64,000 nucleotides of DNA from Fratercula arctica (GCA_947846985.1 CANTUZ010000002.1:11143587-11207586), one strand, 5' to 3'; positions 33,575 to 48,294 are shown, counted from the first letter of the stretch. Notes: generated by a model from the letters alone, not told the origin. Program-made: numbers and translations.

Positions 33575-36500
33575 AAACCTGGGGAAAAAAAAACGGTGTG
33601 GGAACAAAAAATCCTTATGCAAGTGGGATGGTATTTGGTTAACACCGTTCATTTGCAGGAAAGAAGAAATCTCAGAATCTTTTAAAAACCCCATTCATAT
33701 ATTCCTATGTGGGATATTGTTTTTCTTTACTGTAGCGACTGAATGCTTGAACATAAGGAATCACCTGAGCACCACATAAGAACAGCTTCACCAGGAATAT
33801 TTACAAAATGCGGAAAATAAAGCAGCTCTTGTCACTACTTTTTGCTCATTGGTATTCTGCTGTTTATTTAAAAGCAAACAAAAGACCTTGAGATTACTTG
33901 GTCAGAATTACATTTGTGCTCAATGTTTTGGGAACTGACTGCTTCAGGAGCTCATAAAATGAGATTTTTCTCATGGGGGGCTTCCGGCAAAAGCACTCAA
34001 TAAATAAACATTTCAATAACAATAGATGCCCTTTGGGGAATTCCTCGCTGTTCATTATGTGTTGGACGAGAACATTTAAACAAAACCAGTAATTATTTGC
34101 CTGCAAAATATTTTTTAAAAGACTTTTTAACAAGAGGGCAACCAGCCTGAGAAAAGGTTCTAAGATGTATAAAATGCACCCCTGATACTTCCTAACCAGG
34201 AACTTGAAATTAGATAGATGAGACTGCTTTTTCGTGTGGCTGTCAAAGCCTCTGAAGCCTAGCTAATATTAATGGCAATTGTCTTTACATCACTCTAAAT
34301 ACAGAGGCTCACTGGAGTGCACACGGTTGTTTATGACCTGATGAATTGCAAACAAACCCTTCCCACGGATGCGGCAGGGTGCTGCCGGTTAGCGGAGGCA
34401 TCCCTCCTGCCTGGCAGGTTGCATCACGCCAGCGCTCTGGAGGCGAAAGCAATCAGAAACGTAAACCACAATGCCCAGGCTGAAATGTAACCTACATCTA
34501 CGACACGCGCCTGCTGCGACCGAGATGAAAAATGTATGGTAGTAGCACTTTTAATCTAGAAAGACAATATTTTATGTCAGATTTTTTGTCTGTTTTTTCC
34601 CTCCAGTCTTCATTTTACTACAATTACACCTGTGTAAATTTGTAGTTAACTCTTCTGACATAAGTGAACTGACACCCACCTAAATAAGAGAAGATTGTGA
34701 GTTTTAGAAGGCCTCTGGACTATACTAGTACAATTGCACTTATAATTTTTTTCTGATACTTTGTTATGATGTTTTTTTCAATAAAGGTAAGCAGGTCTGG
34801 CTTCAAGGCTAATAAACAGTGACTTCTCCCCACGCAAAATGTAACGTCTGTTGCAATGACCTGCTAAATTTATTACTTGAAATTTACTGACTAATTACCC
34901 CCTCTGTTGGCTGTCATAACTTCTGCTTTTTTTTTTTTTTTTTTTTAATTTCAATAATATTGCCTTCAGCCATAATAGTTTTGGGTTTTTTTAACAAAGA
35001 CATTCAAAGCACATTGCAAACTGTCACCCTTATGTGCTGTTGTCTTATATTCTGTTTACTAGAGATGAAATAATTACAGTGTTTATACCAAAATGACTTG
35101 AAGGTTGATTGCTGATTTAATAATATCCCCTCCCCTTGGGTTTATATTTCCCATCTGAAGGTGGGAGGGTGCACAACATGTACAGAAACAAACAATATCC
35201 TTTGTGTAAAATAGAAGTATTTCCTTTCATTAATTGTTTTACTAACAACATTCTCATATTTTGCCTGTCAACAAATGAATGATCTGAATAAACCGAGCTG
35301 GAGCATGATCAATATGGCAAGGTCCATATCACTTTCAAGCCGTAGGTTATAATTATATTTATGAATGACAGGATTTAAATCTCCATAAATTACGCACCAA
35401 TCTTTGCATGCCTGTTCTTCTCCCTCATGTGTGTATACTTTAGTACTACAATATCGTACAGAAGGTTTACTGTGAAATACAGTCACAGTCTATCATACCC
35501 CCTAGTGGAAAAGGATTTGAGAAACAAGTGCCAACATGGCTATGTGTATTCTTGAAGATGAGACACAGAGCTGGTGCTGTATGGAAATGAGTTGAGGTTG
35601 CACTGCATTTTTAAAAATTACAGGCAGAGTGCAATTTCTCAAGGCTGGAGGAAGATGGGGAGATTAGGATTGGATATTTCCAACATTAAACATTCTCTTA
35701 ATGACCCTATTTCATAAAACAGAGCTTGCCTTACTAAAGCTTATATTTGAAATTAGAGTCACTACTTGTCTATATGTTCATTTCAAAATCCTTTAATCTC
35801 TGGAGGTTAAGAAAAGCAATTAGTAATGCTCCAGAGGATTGCGCAAAGCAAATTTTACAGCAGCAAAGGTAATTGTCTCAGGAAATGTTTGGTGGGCTTG
35901 AACTAATGACTTGCAACGGGTACACATTTCTTTGCTTACTGTGTTTAGGAATTCGAAGCTTATGTCCATTGTTTACATTGCACTGAAGCCTTCTTTTCAG
36001 CCTTTCAATTTTGGAAAAATTAAAATGTTCACACTTATGTCAATGTGTTATATATTATATATATTGGTTTATAAACATGTCAAATCAAATTGACAGAAAA
36101 ACGCACATGGCTAAAAGAGGTATTTTTGCAATACAGTACATTTGTACGACATGATTTACAGAGCAAAGCAAAGGCAGAAAATTGCATCTGGTCGTCATCA
36201 TATAATACATGCATGGATTAAGAAGTGGCTATGTACGCTGGCTATTTTGTGCTCCTTCTGTTATCCAAACCAGCTGTAAATCCATTGGATACTTGATTCA
36301 GGTTTCACCAACATTTTTGACCAGAAATTTTGACCAAAATTTATTTTGTGGAGCATCGTGTCATACTCTATTTGTATTACATTAGCAGGTACCTAACTAA
36401 ACTTCAAAGATTCAGGAAATCTGTGAAGGATGTATTGTATTGATCTATGACAAAATAACTTCCCTGAACTGTTGAGTAGCGAATATTGATCATCGCCCAG

Positions 36501-38874
36501 ACTTAATACTAAAAAGGCACACATATTTCACTCTTTAATATCTCTACTGTTGAAAGGTTTGCTTCATTTTGCACCTGGACTGAAAAAATATCAATGTACA
36601 GCTGTATGTATTCTCACATTTCTATTGACATGTATGTACTTACAGCCAGTGATCAATTAAAAAATCTTTTTCTGTTTTAGCAAATTGATCTTCTTGAGCC
36701 CTTCTCTGGAAACTCTTAACATGCTCCTTAAACTGCAGAATGACACACAGTGTTCCACAACATGCTGCAATACAGCTGAAAATATATTATCTATTCATGT
36801 TAATATCCTTTACATACACTTAACATGAACTGTTTATTTGCAGCATTGTCTACAGAAGCGTGGTCCTGTAATAAGATATAGCAAGCAAGAAGAGAGAAAG
36901 TTAAAGATTTGTTGTACTGATATCACACCTTATGTCTGACAATGACCAAGTACTAAAGATGAAAAAGCAAAATCCCTGCTAAGGGAAAGACATTAATTGC
37001 AGTGCTCACCAGTTAGTGGTTGATTTTCTATCACCACTTGCATTTCATTAGAGAGGTTTACACCATGCAGCTGGGTGAGGCGTAGCAGATAGACCCCAAA
37101 GATTAGATAGATTGGCTGTTTCAGAGCAATCCCATCTTGCAAATGTAACTACATGGAAACAAAACTTTGGTCTGGATTTGGCGGTTGCAGCTCAGACTTA
37201 CCTCTGCAAACTGCATCTGCAGCCTCCATAAACCCAGTAATTATTTGGACACTTTGTAGTGCCCTATTCTCTCCCCTCGAATGGATCAGTGCTGCAGGGT
37301 GACTTCATGGAGCATCGTTTCAAGGGGAGAGCAAAGGGCGCTGCAAGGTGTCCACTTAATGAAACGTATCCTGACTGACACGCCGGGGTCAGAATCATTG
37401 CAAGAGTAAAGTCGCAGAAAAGGGGTGTCGGGTCCAGAAAGGGATGCCTTCCAACAACAGCAGCCCGTGTTTGGTGGGGTTCTGATACCAACCAATACTA
37501 AACGAGGGACTTGTAATTATTTTACGTTAATCATTAATTTTGTATTAATCATTCAATCTATATGTATCAAAATTGTGCTAAGCACACTGATACTAATTCG
37601 CAGTGCACCACACAGTGAAGGAGTATTTTAAAGATTTTACAACTCACTTCACCTCAGGTGCAGATCATTTTGCTAAGCTACAATTTAAATGATTTAAAAA
37701 ACAGGCAACGCTCAATTTAGAGATTGATGCTACAGTCTGTTTGTCCTATTTTTATTCTTCTCAAAATGCAACTTCTGATGATTACTCAATATCTATGAAT
37801 AATTTGCAGAGTTTTAAAATAATTTTTCTATTAATCCGTCACAGGCCATGAAACTTGACATTTTCACCATGCTGAGTACATGAAAGTTGCCAGCTTTGCC
37901 TGCCATGCAAATAAGGTTCTTAATTACAGTATTTAAAAGAACAAACCATACGAGTGCTATAATTTTTTACAGCAAAAGTGTTTGGACCCTGAGAGAGTGG
38001 GAAAATGGTCTCAAAATGCTGCTTAAATGTACAGTGATTTTTCTTTCACTCCCCAAAGATTAAGCTAAAGGATGAAAAAGTTAGGTAATTAAAAAAAGAA
38101 AAAGTTTATTGTATTCTATTTATATTTCCATTCTTCTTCTTTGTACCTTTCAGTAGTCTGCCTGGTACACAAACAGCAGACAATTTTTAGCCAGTAAGCA
38201 TTCAATGCTTTTTACTGACTTCAGGCTTACTTCCCCTCTGCACACCTGTGTTGTTAATGGAGTCTGTTGAAATCACGTGTAAAATTTGTCTACTGGGCTG
38301 ATAGTCACCTCATGCTCAGCTTGCACAAGTGACTTTTAATAATTAATGAAGAGCATGACTCATATGTTTGGACTTTTGCCGAGGTAAAGGTTGAGCATGC
38401 TCGTAGCTTTGACAGGAGCCAGACAGGACACAATTTCTTTGATGAGGATTAGGCAGCACAACCAAAGACCAAAAAACCCAAACTTTGCTACAGCCTCAAC
38501 TTAAAAAGCTACAAAACTCTGAGTGCTACAATCAGAGCCCTTCACCTTGCCATCTTAAGGACCTGTTGGATTCTCCTTTAGCTCTGAGAACAACTAGATT
38601 TGTTCTTGAGCTTCCCCTGCCAGCTGTGAGGGAGAGACATTTACTTTGCAAAGGAGGCACTGCAAGCGGGATTTATTGGGCTCTTTTGGTCGCACCTACA
38701 GATGTATATTTGCTCTGGCTGCCTTTATGGCTCCTAATACAAACCCTTGCCCAGGCAACTTGTGGTGCAGCTCACAGGCCTGGATATGCAATATTTACCG
38801 GCTAGGGTGTAAAAAAAATGTGAAGAATTATTTATCTTTTGCAGCTGGGTCAGCAGGTCTGCAATATTCATGCA

Positions 38875-38894
38875 ATCCATCCATCCATCCATCC
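38875..38894 (+). repeat. ATCC microsatellite, five units
   Basis: ATCCATCCATCCATCCATCC at the end of an otherwise unique stretch. Confidence 0.95.
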
Positions 38895-39154
38895 AGGTGA
38901 CAAAGTAAGAAAAAAAGTGCGTGTTTGTGTAAGTAGGAGAATCAGTTAGTCAAGGGCTGGAGGATCAAGAAAGACATAGACATAGGATTAATTTTGTATA
39001 TTTCTTATAAGGGACTATTCTTTTAAACAGATCTCCAGACGATAATCTTTTAACATTTCTAATATTAGTTATTCTATTTGTGGACCAAGCTTTAGTTCAA
39101 GAGTGAGAATCACAGTTCTCTGTTTCTATTCTCATATCCGTCACCAAGTTCTGT

Positions 39155-39295
39155 ACCATCTTAGGGAAAATCAAGCAAACTGTCTGGAGTTTCAATTTAC
39201 CCATCTGTAGAATGGAAATGATTACCTGGTAATAATATGTGGAATGTTATTTAAATAAAATGCAATGGCACATGTCCAGTGACTTGCTTGAAACA
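39155..39295 (+). repeat. MIR-like SINE trace
   Basis: The stretch AGTTTCAATTTACCCATCTGTAGAATGGAAATGATTACCT resembles the well-known MIR 3' half (cctcagttt...catctgtaaaatggg.ataat..tacct), followed by a TTAAAT.AAATGCA.TG-like continuation. Diverged; the boundaries are guesses. Confidence 0.6.
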
Positions 39296-41570
39296 AAGGA
39301 GTGTATCCTGCCTACCCTATAATGTTATGAACTTTAATTTTATTAAAAAATGAATATGATGGCATTCTCAGTAACACAGAGGCATGAGCAGCAGAGAAGT
39401 ATGAAGTTAAAAATAGATAAACTTCAGAAGCTCACTTAACTGTAAAAACCTTTTGAGTAGGGACCTATGAGTACATAGAAATGCATCTATAACACTGGAT
39501 TTCATTCTGCTTTTGACTACAAAGGTGCAAATCCTCTGATTTAATGAGACGAAATGTTGTAATGGAAAGACAAACTTTGTACATTTTTATTTATAAGAGT
39601 CTCCCTGGATTTTTATGGTCTTTCTGTTTTGTCACCTAGATTTCATAAAACGCTGCAGGCCAAAATCCTTCTTGTTATTTTAATGTATTTTTATATTTTT
39701 CTAGCAGGAAAGTTATAGTGGAGAAGGCAAAATGATCTTGGTTATATGCACATTTATTAAAGAAAAGCACACAGAATATATTGTACCTCAGGGGAAAAAG
39801 CCACAAGACTAATGTAACGCTAAGGTTGAGAAATCACTCATTTTTAAGTAAAGGAATGCATAGTTGAAACTCCCACCTTATTTTTGTTTCCTTATCCTGA
39901 TTCCTTTAAAAATTGATGTATCTTTATATTATAAATTAGTTGTCAAATAAGACAATATGTACCAGAAAACACAATGTAATTTCTTATAAAAGCCTGCATG
40001 CAATGAGTTACAGCAGTGCATTTTTCAGACAATTTGTTTTCCAGATTCATTAAATCTGTGGAAGGAGTCAAGTTTGAATAAAAGTGGTTCCATTATTTCC
40101 GAGTTATGCTTTTATAACATTTTAAACAAGATTATGCCAAATAGCTTTAGTCTGTTGGTTTGCTATTTAAAATCAAAGAACAGATGACAAATATTGCTCA
40201 ACTTTTTTGAAAGTTATGTCTTTTTTATTGAGACCAAGCATAGCACAGTTCAAATTGAAATAAAAATGTTGCTTAATTTCTGGACAATAAATGGAATGGA
40301 AATAAAAAGTCAATCTATTGATAGTTTATCAGATAGCACCTTAAGGGGAGCAGGATGGACTATATGTTTTTTCACAAGTACAATATTAGAACATTCCTCT
40401 CACTAAATCTAAATGGCATAGATGGCAGAATCCAGAATCTGCCAATCTAGAAAAAGTTTGGAAGAATATTCATCCACTGCTGTCCAACATAAAACACAAG
40501 AGAAGATTAATCACACTGACTCAAGGAGAAAGGAATCATGGAGAATCTGTACAGTAGAGGGAAGTTTGCAGATACAAACCTAACAAGACACTGTGCTACC
40601 TGTCCCACTAGTGCTGTGATTAAATAATCCTCCCTCACGCTATCCTGCCTCTCAAGCTACCAATAATTTCCTGAGAAGTTCACATTTAGAGCGTACATAT
40701 ACCACATGTCATAATCCATCAGCATGATGAAGTGAAAATACCAAGTACTGTTCCAGTGTTTAGGTTCTGGATGACTGAATATGATTAACTGGCTGATTGA
40801 GTTTTTCAAGTGTTAGAAAAATAACATGACAAACAATGAACAAAACCTATATAGCATGATTAGGACCCTACAGCCAATGCACATGTTCATAATAGGTGAG
40901 GCTGGGAGCTCCACTCATCACTCTGCCTGCCCAACACTTCCGATTTGAACACATTTAAAGCTTCTCCAAACTTTCACCACTTGGTTTGATTTTCAGACAT
41001 CTTCTTCAGTTCAAGCTCTTTTCACTGGGATGGTTGGCTGGCTTTTCAAATTGCATTTATTCCAGCCCAACCGCTTCAGCCCTTCCTAAGAATAAGGATA
41101 ATGATAGGTATTGTTTGGTAGTGTAAGGACTTTTCTTTGAAAAGGATGTGGAAAGTGTCTCTAACCCCACTACTTGAAAACAGAGATTTGAAGTATGGCA
41201 AGAATGTGCTTGTAGCTGCCCTCATTATAAAATTCCAAATTCAAGCTTTTGTTAGATCACTGTTTACATAAAAATATGTAAAAAACATAGTTGACACTAA
41301 GGACATACTACAGTATAATAGGAAAAATCAATCTTGACTTACTCCGTATCTAGATAGACAGTCCTTCTTTTCAAAGTGTTTTTCAATAGGATCCCTGACA
41401 TCCACGGATGAACAGTGGTCAAGTGGTGGTAGAAAAGACCAATATTTTCAAGGGCCTCAACTTATTTTTGTCAGACTGCAGGAAGTATGTTGCAAATAAG
41501 GTATGGAACTATGAAGATGTAAAGGTCCTACGATTACTTTGAGTTCTTCTGGTACCATCCGGTTCTGCCT

Positions 41571-41591
41571 CAGATTCAGATTCAGATTCAG
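41571..41591 (+). repeat. CAGATT hexamer array, three and a half units
   Basis: (CAGATT)3 CAG, perfect, in unique intronic sequence. Confidence 0.9.
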
Positions 41592-44500
41592 TTCATTTGA
41601 AGCCAAGTCATTTCAGATAATTTTTCTTACAGACCAAGTAGCACTGTCTAAACTGAAAGCTGACTTCTGGGGTTGCTGAACACTCAGAATGGCAACCGAA
41701 AGCAATGGGATCACTGTCTCAATAAGTGAAGTTCTTTACAGAAGAGGCTGAATAAGCTATACTCTGAGACATCAGACTGGATACGTCACATTAGCAAATG
41801 CTTTGATGTTAATCTCTTCATGCATAGCTCCAGCTCTGAGTGGTCCTAATAATACCTCGGTCTCATGTGACTTAAATATATCAATTCATGTTCATCAAGA
41901 ATTTTGATAGTGTAGTGAAGAGCACCATAGGAAAAAAAAAAACCAAACCAAAACAAACCAAAGCAAGAGGAAATGGGTTTTCTGACCTCAAAGCAGGATT
42001 TGAATAACGTGTTATAAATAAATCCTGAAGCCATACATTGAACAATGAGAATAAAATGAAACACTGAAGAGCTGCTCATTAACTGAGCATTTTATTTCCT
42101 GCATATGGAATAAGACAGAAGGCTGTAGAAAAATACATAGATATGATCAAGTATTTCAAGATTATATCATAATTAGTCTTTATAGAATGACTGATATTTT
42201 TTGGTCAGTTGAACAACAAAACAAAATAATGAAAATAATGGCTTGAGTTCAGTCCAAAATCAATTTTTTGTTTATTCTTATCACCAAAATAGAAGCGTTT
42301 TCTTTCTAAGTCAGTTATAAGATAGTTAAATTTTGAAACTGGTCATTACTTTGAATTTAAAAATTATAGTATTTTAATTTCAAAATAACAAACCACACTG
42401 CTGTGGCTGCTACAAATTTTGAAAGGTATTTTCAGTTGAAACTGCCATACAGTTTCTGTACGTACCTTCAGTTAACCTGAATTTTCATTTTTGATATAAT
42501 AAACTATTCAAGTAAAACATGGAATTCACCTCTAATCTCAGTGTGGGTATGGAGACTGGTCAGGTGAAAGCTGAACAACCAACTCAAGGCCTGGCAGTTT
42601 GAGTTTTGGACTCTGAAACATCAGTGATTTGGTCTTTTAAGGTAGCTTTGGATGTACCATATAGATGCAATCAACTTTAGATGACTGGGGGAATATTGGT
42701 TAGGTTTTATGGCTTTGCAATCCAGGACATTATATTCAATAATCAAAATCATCTTTTTCAACCTGAAAGATCTATTTATATTAGCGTTTGAAATTTAGCA
42801 TAAGTATCCTGTTCAGACCCAACATTATATGTATATATATGGATTATGTGCTTATATAGGCAATTACACAAGCATCAAATAGAGACTAATGTTATTGTAT
42901 GGAATATAGAGTGCTCTGCTACAGGTTTTCCACTGAAAAATTAGATATGGCAATGGGCATGCTTGTTGGTCAAGTAATCATGTCTCCTGAAAGGACACTT
43001 CTTTGAGTACTGAGTTTAGGTATGTTAGAAGGCAAAAATTACAAAGATGCCCACTAAGATGAATGGGTGGAGGAAGCCAAAGCGGCAGAAAAAAAAAACA
43101 GGGGAAAAAGAAACACCTAAAGCGAGAGATCTTCAATGGCAATACAGAAAATCATATAAGACTAAAGAGAGGAATAAGAAGGAAAAGAAAAAAAAAAAAC
43201 AGTGCTACTGCAGCATCCATCAGAGAATATAATGTTCAGTTGAAAATCTCACTCATAGCTGGAGTCCGAGTATGGTAGGATATGCAGTTTGGAATACTAT
43301 GAAATCAGACTAATCCGTTTTCTTTCCACAGAAAGGTATTCAGCTAAGCTTAGAGTTGAAAACCTCCCTTACCAGTGTTCTCAGTAAATACCCCAGGTAT
43401 GAGAACATTAAATAAAAATTCAGAAATAATTCATATTCTCATCAGAAACCAAAGAAGTTATGTATGTTCTAATTGAATGGCTTTGACTACTATAGATTCT
43501 GAGTGTCCTTTCCACTACCTTCACAGTTTAGCTTACAGATTTTAGTATTCTTATTATATTTGGATGTTTCTTGATAACCTCTCTCGTTTGTAAGTTTACT
43601 CTATAATGTGTGAAGAACTGTGATTACATGAAGAAGGCCCATTTTGCAGATTGTAGAGTGGTAAAGTTATTATTTTTTTAAATAAATACAAACCCTCCTA
43701 ACACTACTACCCATCTGACTTCAATCCATGATACTCGCCCAACAATCAATCACCAGGGGCATTGGACACCCATAATTGGATTATAAAATCATAACTATAG
43801 TCATTTTACGTCTGCTTGCATAATTACATCAGCATGCTAATATCCTTTTAATGGTCTCTAATGATGTAATAAGAAATAATGGAATTTATTTGACAGCTAC
43901 ATAATCATTAACAAAACATATTAAGCATAACTATTACTTCCATAAAGATTCAGGCTGTATCCAAAAGTGACAGCTAACATGCTGGATCTTTTCTTCAACG
44001 CTGAAATATTTCTAATTATGAATCCCCCAAATCTATTCCCACTTATCTGCTTCACGGGGCCAGCAAAGTTTATGTCAATGCAAACTTGACAACAAACCAA
44101 CTGCAGAAGTGGACTGAACGCTCTGGGAGCCAGGCCTGAGGCTATACCGTGAATTGAAGCCATCGGTTAAAGCTGGCAGGATCGTGAACAAGAGAAGAAA
44201 AGACAAGCTGATTGCTACCATGCATCAACTAATCAAGAACTAGCACAGAAATTGGTAGGAATCCATGGCAAAAGCAACTGTAGACTTATCCAACTCCAAA
44301 GCACAGGAAAAATCCTAAAAATATAGGGAAGAACGAAAGACATTTGCAGACAAAACTAACTAAAGGTAGTAACGTATTTGTGAAGCGGTCCCTTTAAAAG
44401 TGTTGGGGTTTTTTTTAGAGAAAAGGACAAGAAACTCTAAACTGAGAATTTAAAGAACTTTAGAAGAACTCATCACTCACCCTGTCTCCTCAGTCCTTCT

Positions 44501-46517
44501 TACACGATTCCTATTGAATGTGATGGCTTTGTCTATACTCCCAAATTAACCCCGTGATTCTCATTAAGATGTCTTTACCCTGAAATCTTTGCAATAGTCC
44601 AAAAAATTCAGGTCTACACTGTTATTTTCTTACCAATCAGAATTCTTGGAGGGAAAAGAGAGACTTGAGAATTTTACACCAACATAATACTCAGGTCAGA
44701 GTTCAAAGTAGACTTTTTAAAAAAATGAATCCCTAAGAAAAAGAGTAGTTTTAGTTGCCAGTAAACTAAAATAATTTAAATCCCCCATAATGCCTTAGGC
44801 CAAGTAAAAAGCATATTTCCTGAGAGGCCTCATTATCACACTTTGGTATGTCAAAGGTGGATTAGGAATAACCATGATATCAAGTCCTTCCTGAAATCCT
44901 GAAACCCCTCTCCATGATGCCACTCAGAAGATAACCAGAGCCTTCAAATTCGTAGTTTTCCAGCAACGACTAGGCAGTGATGACAAAAGAACAAATCCAA
45001 AAAGCGTTAATTCTTTGCTTGGTGAGGGCTTGTTCTAAAGCCTCTACTACTGCTGTATCTACTGGCCAGCTCCACACTTCTTTCGCATTTCATGGGTTTA
45101 GCGCAAGTCAAAGCATCTCATTTTCTTGAGTAAAGAAAAATTATTATGGATGAATTCTTCACTAACTTGAGATTTGGGACAATCTTTCCCACATTTATAG
45201 ATATTTTAGAAAGGAAAAGACTGTGTTTGTGTTGATAGACAGAATACTTGGTCCTGTTTGGAGTTACTGTCATTCAAACCACACTTTTAAAATACTGACC
45301 ATACAATACAAGTACTTTCAGTACAGTCGTATAACTGCATTTTAATGGACACAAAATAACCAGCTTCCCTACTGTCGCACATTAAAAAAAAAAAGAAAAA
45401 AAAGGTTGTTCATAGCTACCTATATCACTGGAGGCATATTTTTCATTAGAGAATGAATCTACAGCCTGCCAATTGCAATGTTGTTGTGATTTATCAAATG
45501 ATAAAAAATAAGCAAAAGGGTTTATGCTAACAATTAGAAAGGTAGGTGAAAGTGCTCTTGTACTGTAAATGCATGAAGTTAATCAAGCAGAACCCGTTGA
45601 TTCCAGCAGAGAAATTGTTCCATGGGATTACCCCTTTAAATGTGCAGCAGACTTTATCTGCTAGTATTCAAAGTCAAGGTTGCAAGTTCTCTTTACAAGG
45701 AAGACCATACAATACTGTCATTTTTTGTAATTTCAAAACTAAGTTTTCATATAAAATACATGTCATAAAATACAAGTAAAAAGACTTGCAGCAATGCAAA
45801 GAACTGTTCTAGCAAACAAAATATGGGAATATTTTCCTTATAAACAACTAAAGCCAATATGTCTGGCTTTTACCAGATTTCTAAAAAGATTTTCTCACCA
45901 GTAACCTATTTCTCCCTACATATACAGTAATAAAAGGGGTACCATTTTTTTTTCTAAATAATAATAATAAACACTTCCACCAGAGATGGAACATCTTCAG
46001 ACTGCGGCTTAAAACACAGTATTAAATGATGAATTACATTCACTGGAACTGAAGGTTAAAGAAAAGCTGATGGCAGCACAAGTGAGGCTGAGAAAGATGC
46101 TACACTTCAGCAACCTGACTCATGGGCCAAAACAAGCATCCCCAAACCCTCTGAAACATAGGCAGGAACTGGATGCTACCCAGACATCAGTTATTTTCTG
46201 CACACCACGATGTGACTTCTTTCCAGCAAGCTGTCAAAACCCTCCCACAGCTGACCCTTCTTTTCCATTACTTTTCTATCAAACTATTTTTATTTTCTGT
46301 TTTACGGAAGAATTAAGTTTTGTGAAGGAAATGTTCCTACCAAAGTGGTTTCAGAAAATCCTCAATCTAAAAATTTTTACTGGACACGGCAAATCATAAC
46401 CTCCTAGTTCAGGAGATTGACATGCAGAGCAGTCATCAGTATGAATCATATGAAGAAAACCAGTAGCTCAACATAGCTGAACTCCCTGTGACTTGTTAAA
46501 TGAGTAGTTGACCAAGC

Positions 46518-46640
46518 AGCATGACCTAGTGTGCCACGTGCCAGACTCAAAGCCAGGGACCCAAGTTCTTATCCATCTCTGATGTCATTTTCCCCCTCAG
46601 CAACGCTGGGTATAATGACCCTTAACAAGACTTTCCTTAC
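46518..46640 (+). repeat. Possible MIR-like SINE trace (5' half)
   Basis: AGTGTGCCACGTGCCAGACTCAAAGCCAGGGACCCAAGTTCTTATCC followed by CTCTGATGTCA resembles the 5' half of MIR-type elements (...gagtcaggagacctgggttctaatcc...tctgccactga). Weak; composition could mimic it. Confidence 0.35.
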
Positions 46641-46929
46641 ATAGAAACTGTTAAACAAGGCTGGTAATATTTTTACAGCACTTTGAACAGACTACTTTTC
46701 CCTACAGAAGCATAGGAAATTTTCAGTCTTTATAATTTTTTCAAAATAATTTGTTCCTGTCTGTAGGGAATGTTATAAAGATCACCACGATATCCTGTTT
46801 TTTTTTTTTGTCTCCCGCATGCTCTCATTAATTATGGCATTAAAGAGTAGATATTTCCTTGTAAGACAAACTATTCAAAAATAATGAGAAATGCAATAAA
46901 ATAAAAAGGGGCAAATTCCATGTACGTAC

Positions 46930-47016
46930 TTGACATCATCGAAGGCACTCATCTGCAGCTTCAGGAGATCTGCCACTTCCTTTATTAACTCCAAGCCCTT
47001 TTCCACACTCAGGGGG
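46930..47016 (-). CDS. PTPRN2: PTPRN2 internal exon, start of the mature ectodomain block (87 nt)
   Basis: Part of receptor-type protein tyrosine phosphatase N2 (phogrin, IA-2beta), a dense-core secretory vesicle membrane protein. Read on the minus strand the exon opens after a long pyrimidine tract ending in CAG (47017-47040) and closes at CAA|GTACGT (donor GT at 46928-46929). The frame gives one base completing a codon, then PLSVEKGLELIKEVADLLKL followed by QMSAFDDV, then two bases AA. From family knowledge this matches the PTPRN2 stretch just before the GPAVTF block, with a shared PL..EEG start, an LL motif and AF.DV end. The AA joins the C of the next exon to make Asn, so phases agree across the 18.9-kb intron. 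The preceding exon must supply two bases; an Asp codon would fit the family. PTPRN is the alternative, but its residues here differ more and its gene is compact. Confidence 0.9.
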
Positions 47017-48294
47017 CTGTTGAAAGGGAGCAAAAAAACAGAGCATTACGAAAATGGAACTCATCAATACTTGAGAGGCTAAAAGTCCCAAAAGAGTTAT
47101 CACCTTGGCCTCTTAGAGTCTGAAAGCCACCACTAACTGTATTCCTGTCACATAGTGATCGTGATATCAAGGGAATTGGGATCAGGTGCTTCTTCAGGCA
47201 TGATGAATCACCTGAATTTTCCAGCAATAAGACAAACAATAAGGTGTAAATGGAATTGTTAGGAAGTGTAATGGGCCCATGATGCAGCAACCAGTTCATC
47301 TCAGTCCTCAATAAAAAATGTAATAAAGTAAAAGGACAGAAAGAGAGAAAAGGATTGACGAGACAAGGAGGGAAACAAACAATGAAAGTCAAATTGCAGG
47401 CTCGGTATCAAATGGACAAGGGAAAAGCATATTTTTAAATTCATTAGTTTTTAAAATGAATCTTCGCCCAGTGAAAGGATACAAAATTATTATGGATCTG
47501 AGGGTAAACAATGGGGTAAGGCACACAGTCCAGAGGACACTGATTGGATACATAGGATTTAGTTCGGTGTCTGTATGCACTGCTGACAGAACCTGCTTTA
47601 AATCTTTTTAACCTTTGTCAATGCCACATTTACATTTTTTAATTTAGAAAACAGGTTGCAATCAAGCCTAACACAAGAGGACTGCTAACATTTAAAAAAG
47701 CACTTATGTAGATGCAAAATTTGTATTTGCAAAAAATTCAGGTTATTAGAGTTGTTACGACTCTAAAGATGCATTAAGAACATTCTGTCCCTAATATACA
47801 GATCATACCTTGTTTAGTTGTTGTTCAGTACTGTGGGACCAAATATAAAAGTATTAAGAAAATAAAAAGATAAGGAAATGATATAGAAACGTCCAGTGAG
47901 AACAACAGACACAACATTCTCTGTCTAAATTGCAATTATAGAATTATTCTCAATATTGTTCAAGCCCCAAAGATCATACAACTAAACCTTACAAGCTTGA
48001 TACTTATCTAACTTATGCCATGGTAAAAAAGAAACAACTTTGATGAGACTAACCCAGTGGAAAAAGGTTCTGTATTTTTCCCTTTGAGAATTTAGAACAA
48101 GTAGGAGAAGGAGGTGTCAAAAAAAGAGCGTACTGTTAGACATGATCTTTTCAACTGGGCTAAGGGGGAAAAAAGATTTTTCAAACCTCTGTAGCTAGGT
48201 TATTATTTCTGGTCCACAGTGAAAGTTTTTGAATATAATTTTATATCATGGTAATCATCGCCACAATTTTATTTATTGTCTGCAATGAGCACTG

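Larger units (their letters stand above)
32641..46517. other. Intronic, mostly unclassified
   Basis: About 14 kb between CR1 copy 2 and the MIR-like trace upstream of the 87-nt exon. Includes the 13-bp hairpin, poly-G, a T20 run (34927-34946), microsatellites and one MIR-like trace. The 34.3-38.4-kb stretch has several TAATTA-type motifs in unique sequence, as conserved non-coding elements often do, but conservation cannot be judged from one genome. Confidence 0.55.
28050..46929 (-). other. PTPRN2: Complete PTPRN2 intron of 18,880 nt
   Basis: Bounded by the donor of the upstream exon (46928-46929) and the acceptor of the downstream exon (28050-28051), with compatible phase. It contains the antisense CR1 copy 2, two MIR-like traces, a poly-G run, a short ATCC array and otherwise unique AT-rich DNA. 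Confidence 0.88.

Noticed and set aside
43921..44163. Minus-strand open frame of 80 codons starting with ATG
   Set aside because: No family resemblance, no splice signals at useful positions, and no match to PTPRN2.
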